The notes beneath the pieces are model-generated. The model saw only the letters and a list, made by a program, of their open reading frames with translations, did no database searches and was not told where the DNA came from. Shown piece by piece: positions 61,568 through 64,000 of a stretch of DNA of 64,000 nucleotides; within the stretch, counting starts at the first letter, position 1; every line of letters starts with the position of its first letter. Location of the stretch: contig JABGOQ010000044.1 in NCBI GenBank assembly GCA_018645405.1, positions 1-64,000 of the forward strand, given 5' to 3'. The position numbers were made by a program, and so were the translations under genes. The stretch is from Anaerolineae bacterium. Its GTDB lineage: Bacteria; Chloroflexota; Anaerolineae; Anaerolineales; Villigracilaceae.

Positions 61568-62206
61568 ATGAATAACAAACGTTGGTTTACTCTAATTGCC
61601 CTATCAGTGGTAGCTATCTTTTTGATCTCAGCATGCGGTAGCACTGCGAGTGAGGAAGTTCCTAAACCTGCTGAAGAAGAACATCTTGACGAAGAAAGCC
61701 ATGACGAGGATGCCCACATGGATACTCCTGCTGAATACGCGGATTTGACCAATCCCTTTGCAGGGGATCATGAAGCTGCTGAAGCGGGTGCGCTAATCTA
61801 CGAAGTAAACTGCGCCGCGTGTCATGGACCAGAAGGCTTAGGTGATGGACCTGCGGCTGAAGCCTTAGATCCCAAACCAGCTAGTCTGGCTGATGCCCAA
61901 ATGATGGAAGATATGACAGATGGAGCTCTGTTCTGGCGAGTCAGTGAAGGTGGTATTTTAGAACCCTTTAATTCTGCCATGCCTCCCTGGAAGGATGTTT
62001 TATCCGAAGATGAAACTTGGCAAGTAATCACTTTCTTGCGCGAATTCGCAGAAGAAGATCACGATTGGCTAACTATTCCATCAAAGCCCCAAAGCCCTAG
62101 AATATCATCATTTCTAGGGCTTTTTTGTTTTAGAACTCTAGGTGGCAAGCCTCTTTCGCTTTTCACCGCCGCTGCGGGTGGCGGGGAAGATGGGTTTATA
62201 AAGTGA
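61568..62206 (+). CDS. Lipoprotein cytochrome c with readthrough C terminus
   Basis: 212 residues. The signal peptide ends in lipobox ISAC (Cys20). A linker rich in Glu/His follows (EEEHLDEESHDEDAHMD), then a class I cytochrome c domain with haem motif CAACHG (about 78-83), distal-Met region NSAMPPWKDVL and TWQVITFLREFA. The domain should end near EEDHDW. The frame goes on through a hairpin terminator into unrelated sequence, so the original stop has probably been lost or shifted. It is expected to carry electrons on the outer face of the membrane. Confidence 0.82.
   Translation: MNNKRWFTLIALSVVAIFLISACGSTASEEVPKPAEEEHLDEESHDEDAHMDTPAEYADLTNPFAGDHEAAEAGALIYEVNCAACHGPEGLGDGPAAEALDPKPASLADAQMMEDMTDGALFWRVSEGGILEPFNSAMPPWKDVLSEDETWQVITFLREFAEEDHDWLTIPSKPQSPRISSFLGLFCFRTLGGKPLSLFTAAAGGGEDGFIK
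62091..62127 (+). terminator. Terminator lying inside the cytochrome c frame
   Basis: AAAGCCCTAGAA and TTCTAGGGCTTT form a 12-bp stem with a 9-base loop, followed by TTTTTTG. It lies before the stop of the open frame (62206), which indicates that the true gene end is upstream. Confidence 0.8.
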
Positions 62207-62224
62207 TTTTGCCATAGGGGGATA

Positions 62225-62716
62225 TTATTCATAAAAGCTGTTTTGAGTAGTGGAAATCCACCACTGAAAATCACGTTCTTCCGCTCCCCAAGATGTTTTG
62301 ATGAACGCCAGTACAGCATAGATATCCTCTTCACTCAGCGTTTCACTAAACGCAGGCATATTCCCATTTTCAGGCAACCCGCCATCAGAGATAATCTGGA
62401 GCAAGAGTGTGTCAGGGTGATGCCAAGTATGTCCGTTGCTGTCATGTGGTGGCGGGAGCAGTGTCCCGTCTGGTTGGGATATTTTCCAATTGGGAACGCC
62501 CTCTAAATCTGCGCCGTGACAAGAGACGCAGTATTGATTGTAGGTTACTTTGCCCTGAGCGATTTCCTCCGCGTCCAGCACAGGCACAGGTGGGACAGTT
62601 ATCCCGTTGATCGTCACCGCTTCGCTCTTAAGTGTGGCTTGCTTCTGCCAAAAGAGTATCCCCCCAACTGCAACAACGATGACTCCAAAAAAGATCAATC
62701 TAAGTCGTTTGTTCAT
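62225..62716 (-). CDS. Membrane-anchored cytochrome c
   Basis: 163 residues. A signal anchor at about 5-23 is followed by one cytochrome c domain with haem motif CVSCHGADL (about 63-71), a His-rich stretch NGHTWHHPDTLL, and distal Met in NGNMPAFSETLSEEDIYAVL. The C terminus WGAEERDFQWWIST is a short tail after the last helix. It is likely to be an electron carrier partner for oxidases or the DUF2085 protein gene next to it, from which it is 17 bases apart on the same strand. Confidence 0.87.
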   Translation of the reverse strand: MNKRLRLIFFGVIVVAVGGILFWQKQATLKSEAVTINGITVPPVPVLDAEEIAQGKVTYNQYCVSCHGADLEGVPNWKISQPDGTLLPPPHDSNGHTWHHPDTLLLQIISDGGLPENGNMPAFSETLSEEDIYAVLAFIKTSWGAEERDFQWWISTTQNSFYE

Positions 62717-62733
62717 ATAATTTCACCTTCTGC

Positions 62734-63465
62734 CTATTGGAATTTTGATTTCAACGCACACACAGTGTCAGTAGTGGCTTCTTCCAAATAAGGAAAGGCA
62801 AACCAGACAACTCCAAAATCGAAGAGACTTCCGCTAAGTAAGCGCATCCAGAAATTGAAGGAGCCAATAGCATCGCCTGCATAGAAGGTGGGCGCGAAAA
62901 TATTATTTGTCAATACAGCCAACCATTCGTTGGTATAACGGAATCCCTGCCCAATCCCGGCAAAATCGCTGATGAAATGGGTAATTCCATCAACGCCCAT
63001 TGGCAGGATGAAAAGAAAAAATCCCCATAACGGAAGCAACTTCACACGGCGGCGAAGCGGATACCAGATCCAGGCGAAAAAAAGGATACTGGTATACATC
63101 GAGACCATCCGATCTGACCACGCCACTTTCCATCCCAGTTCAGGTGTGCCGGTAAAACGTCTCAGAATCAGGATGTCAAAATTATGTGGAGAGACAGCTT
63201 GAATTTCGTTGAGTGAATACATTCCTTTTGTACCGAAAAGGAAGAAGGAGCGTTGTGCCATCTGGTGGCAGAGGAGAGAATAGAAAGCATGAATTGCACG
63301 CGCGGGGATTTCCCAGCCAAGTTTCATAAAGATGGGAGCCAGGAAGGGCATTCCGACATAGATGCCATAGAAGAGGCTGAAATAGAGCATCCAATGACGG
63401 CTAAAGCGATAGAGGATGCGTTCTGTCGTTGTTATGCTGATGGGATTGATGAGTGTTGAATTCAT
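62734..63465 (-). CDS. DUF2085 membrane protein
   Basis: 243 residues with five or six hydrophobic segments. The hallmark CHQMAQRSFFLFGTKGMYS (from FYSLLCHQM) is the DUF2085 motif. Further membrane helices include LWGFFLFILPMGVDGITHFI. DUF2085 proteins are small membrane proteins of unknown function, found in Chloroflexota and Firmicutes. It heads a minus-strand pair with a cytochrome c. Confidence 0.85.
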   Translation of the reverse strand: MNSTLINPISITTTERILYRFSRHWMLYFSLFYGIYVGMPFLAPIFMKLGWEIPARAIHAFYSLLCHQMAQRSFFLFGTKGMYSLNEIQAVSPHNFDILILRRFTGTPELGWKVAWSDRMVSMYTSILFFAWIWYPLRRRVKLLPLWGFFLFILPMGVDGITHFISDFAGIGQGFRYTNEWLAVLTNNIFAPTFYAGDAIGSFNFWMRLLSGSLFDFGVVWFAFPYLEEATTDTVCALKSKFQ

Positions 63466-63521
63466 GATGAGTTAAATACAGACTCACAAGAACCTCACTC
63501 TCTTACGAGCCTGCGTTTAGA

Positions 63522-64000
63522 TTATTCTGCGTTCGGTTCTGGGGCGCGGTTACGATTGACTTTGACAAATTGACTAGCCAGCCTCTCATCAAAGGTCTCG
63601 AAACGGAGTAATTGTCCCCAAGATGCCATCACGAGCGGCGCATCCAAAGAATCGCTGGGAAAGGCAATTACTTTGAAGCCACTGTATTTATCCATAACGC
63701 CCTGAATTTGGTCTTTAAGCGTTTCACAACCAGATTCATCTAATAAATCGCAGTTGTACCAAAAGATAACGTAGCCATGTTCCAGATTATGCCCAAGATA
63801 GCCTTCGGGATAGAGGGCCTGCGCTTGCTGTGAGTTCTCGTCATAAAAGCCGGCATCGTATTCTTGCCCATAATGTCGTCCCGAAGTTGGTGGGTTGGAA
63901 TTGAAGGGACCTGGATCGCTACCCGGTTCAACATGTTTGCCCGCATTCGCCATAATCGGGATTTTCTCTCCTATAGAGGGGCGTAGCGTGCTCCAACCGA
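63522..64000 (-). CDS. DUF3105 protein, truncated by the window edge
   Basis: The visible part has the DUF3105 pattern: HVEPGSDPGPFNSNPPTSGR followed by HYG, then LGHNLEHGYVIFWYNC. The frame stays open from 63953 up to the window edge (GEKIPIMANAG), where the family has its conserved N-terminal part, so the real start lies beyond 64000 and the ATG at 63953 is internal. Family members usually have a membrane anchor before this domain. Two Cys (in YNCDLLDESGC) are in the usual place. Its role is unknown, but it is found near membrane redox proteins. Confidence 0.8.
   Translation of the reverse strand, partial: GWSTLRPSIGEKIPIMANAGKHVEPGSDPGPFNSNPPTSGRHYGQEYDAGFYDENSQQAQALYPEGYLGHNLEHGYVIFWYNCDLLDESGCETLKDQIQGVMDKYSGFKVIAFPSDSLDAPLVMASWGQLLRFETFDERLASQFVKVNRNRAPEPNAE

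Noticed and set aside
1-64000. tRNA, rRNA, riboswitch, CRISPR array, prophage or intact insertion sequence
   Set aside because: Looked for by eye on both strands; no cloverleaf, conserved RNA core, spaced repeat array, integrase or transposase was recognised. A dedicated RNA search could still find one.

Overview
The window looks like a chromosomal segment of a Chloroflexota bacterium, probably Anaerolineae-like. This is inferred from the gene repertoire: long lipoprotein family-5 solute-binding proteins, a giant MalT-type LuxR regulator, DUF4386, DUF2085 and DUF3105 proteins, a multicopper oxidase with a Tat signal, and many short degenerate intergenic repeats. No rRNA, tRNA, CRISPR array, intact insertion sequence or phage gene was recognised. 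Broken gene fragments and palindromic repeats suggest a genome with much small-scale duplication and decay.

Layout. 345-7003: a complete oligopeptide-type ABC importer (lipoprotein SBP, two permeases, two ATPases). 7036-13923: a co-directional set with a universal stress protein, a TIM-barrel isomerase-like protein, an AP-superfamily phosphodiesterase, a GHMP (mevalonate-like) kinase, a DHH phosphoesterase, a URO-D-like protein and a HAD phosphatase. 14000-17635 (minus strand): an FAD amine oxidoreductase, a YitT-like membrane protein, a HAD hydrolase and a GNAT acetyltransferase. 18039-24346: a TetR-led exporter (coiled-coil lipoprotein adaptor, tandem ABC ATPase fused to a cyclic-nucleotide-binding domain, FtsX permease).

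24505-35741 (minus strand): a GntR-controlled catabolic cluster with a dimethylglycine-dehydrogenase-like flavoprotein, two class III PLP enzymes, a PhnW-like aminotransferase, two divergent citrate-synthase-like proteins and an acylating aldehyde dehydrogenase. It suggests that C2 amino-phosphonates and/or amino-sulfonates (aminoethylphosphonate, taurine or N-methyl forms) are turned into aldehydes and then acyl-CoA. No PhnX, PhnY/PhnA or Xsc lies nearby, so the last steps would be unusual.

36139-46052: a PatB/MalY-like enzyme, small membrane proteins, a MalT-like regulator and a second TetR-controlled ABC exporter, with pseudogene scraps. 46830-64000: a copper/redox island with a CPH-type P-ATPase, SHOCT protein, multicopper oxidase, ABC exporter of MacB/FtsX type, two two-component systems, a broken DUF302 gene, cytochromes c, and DUF2085 and DUF3105 proteins.

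Two signals in this last island stand out. First, a lipoprotein thioredoxin at 58001-58375 (minus) has in-frame TGA codons at exactly the two CxxC cysteine positions, so it may be a UxxU selenoprotein; a small hairpin lies 3' of both codons. Second, six intergenic regions carry the same 16-bp palindrome (consensus TAGGCA-N4-TGCCTA) plus an upstream block about two helical turns away. This suggests one regulon covering the copper ATPase, the oxidase, a two-component system, the candidate selenoprotein and others, perhaps run by the NarL-type response regulator at 60222-60884.
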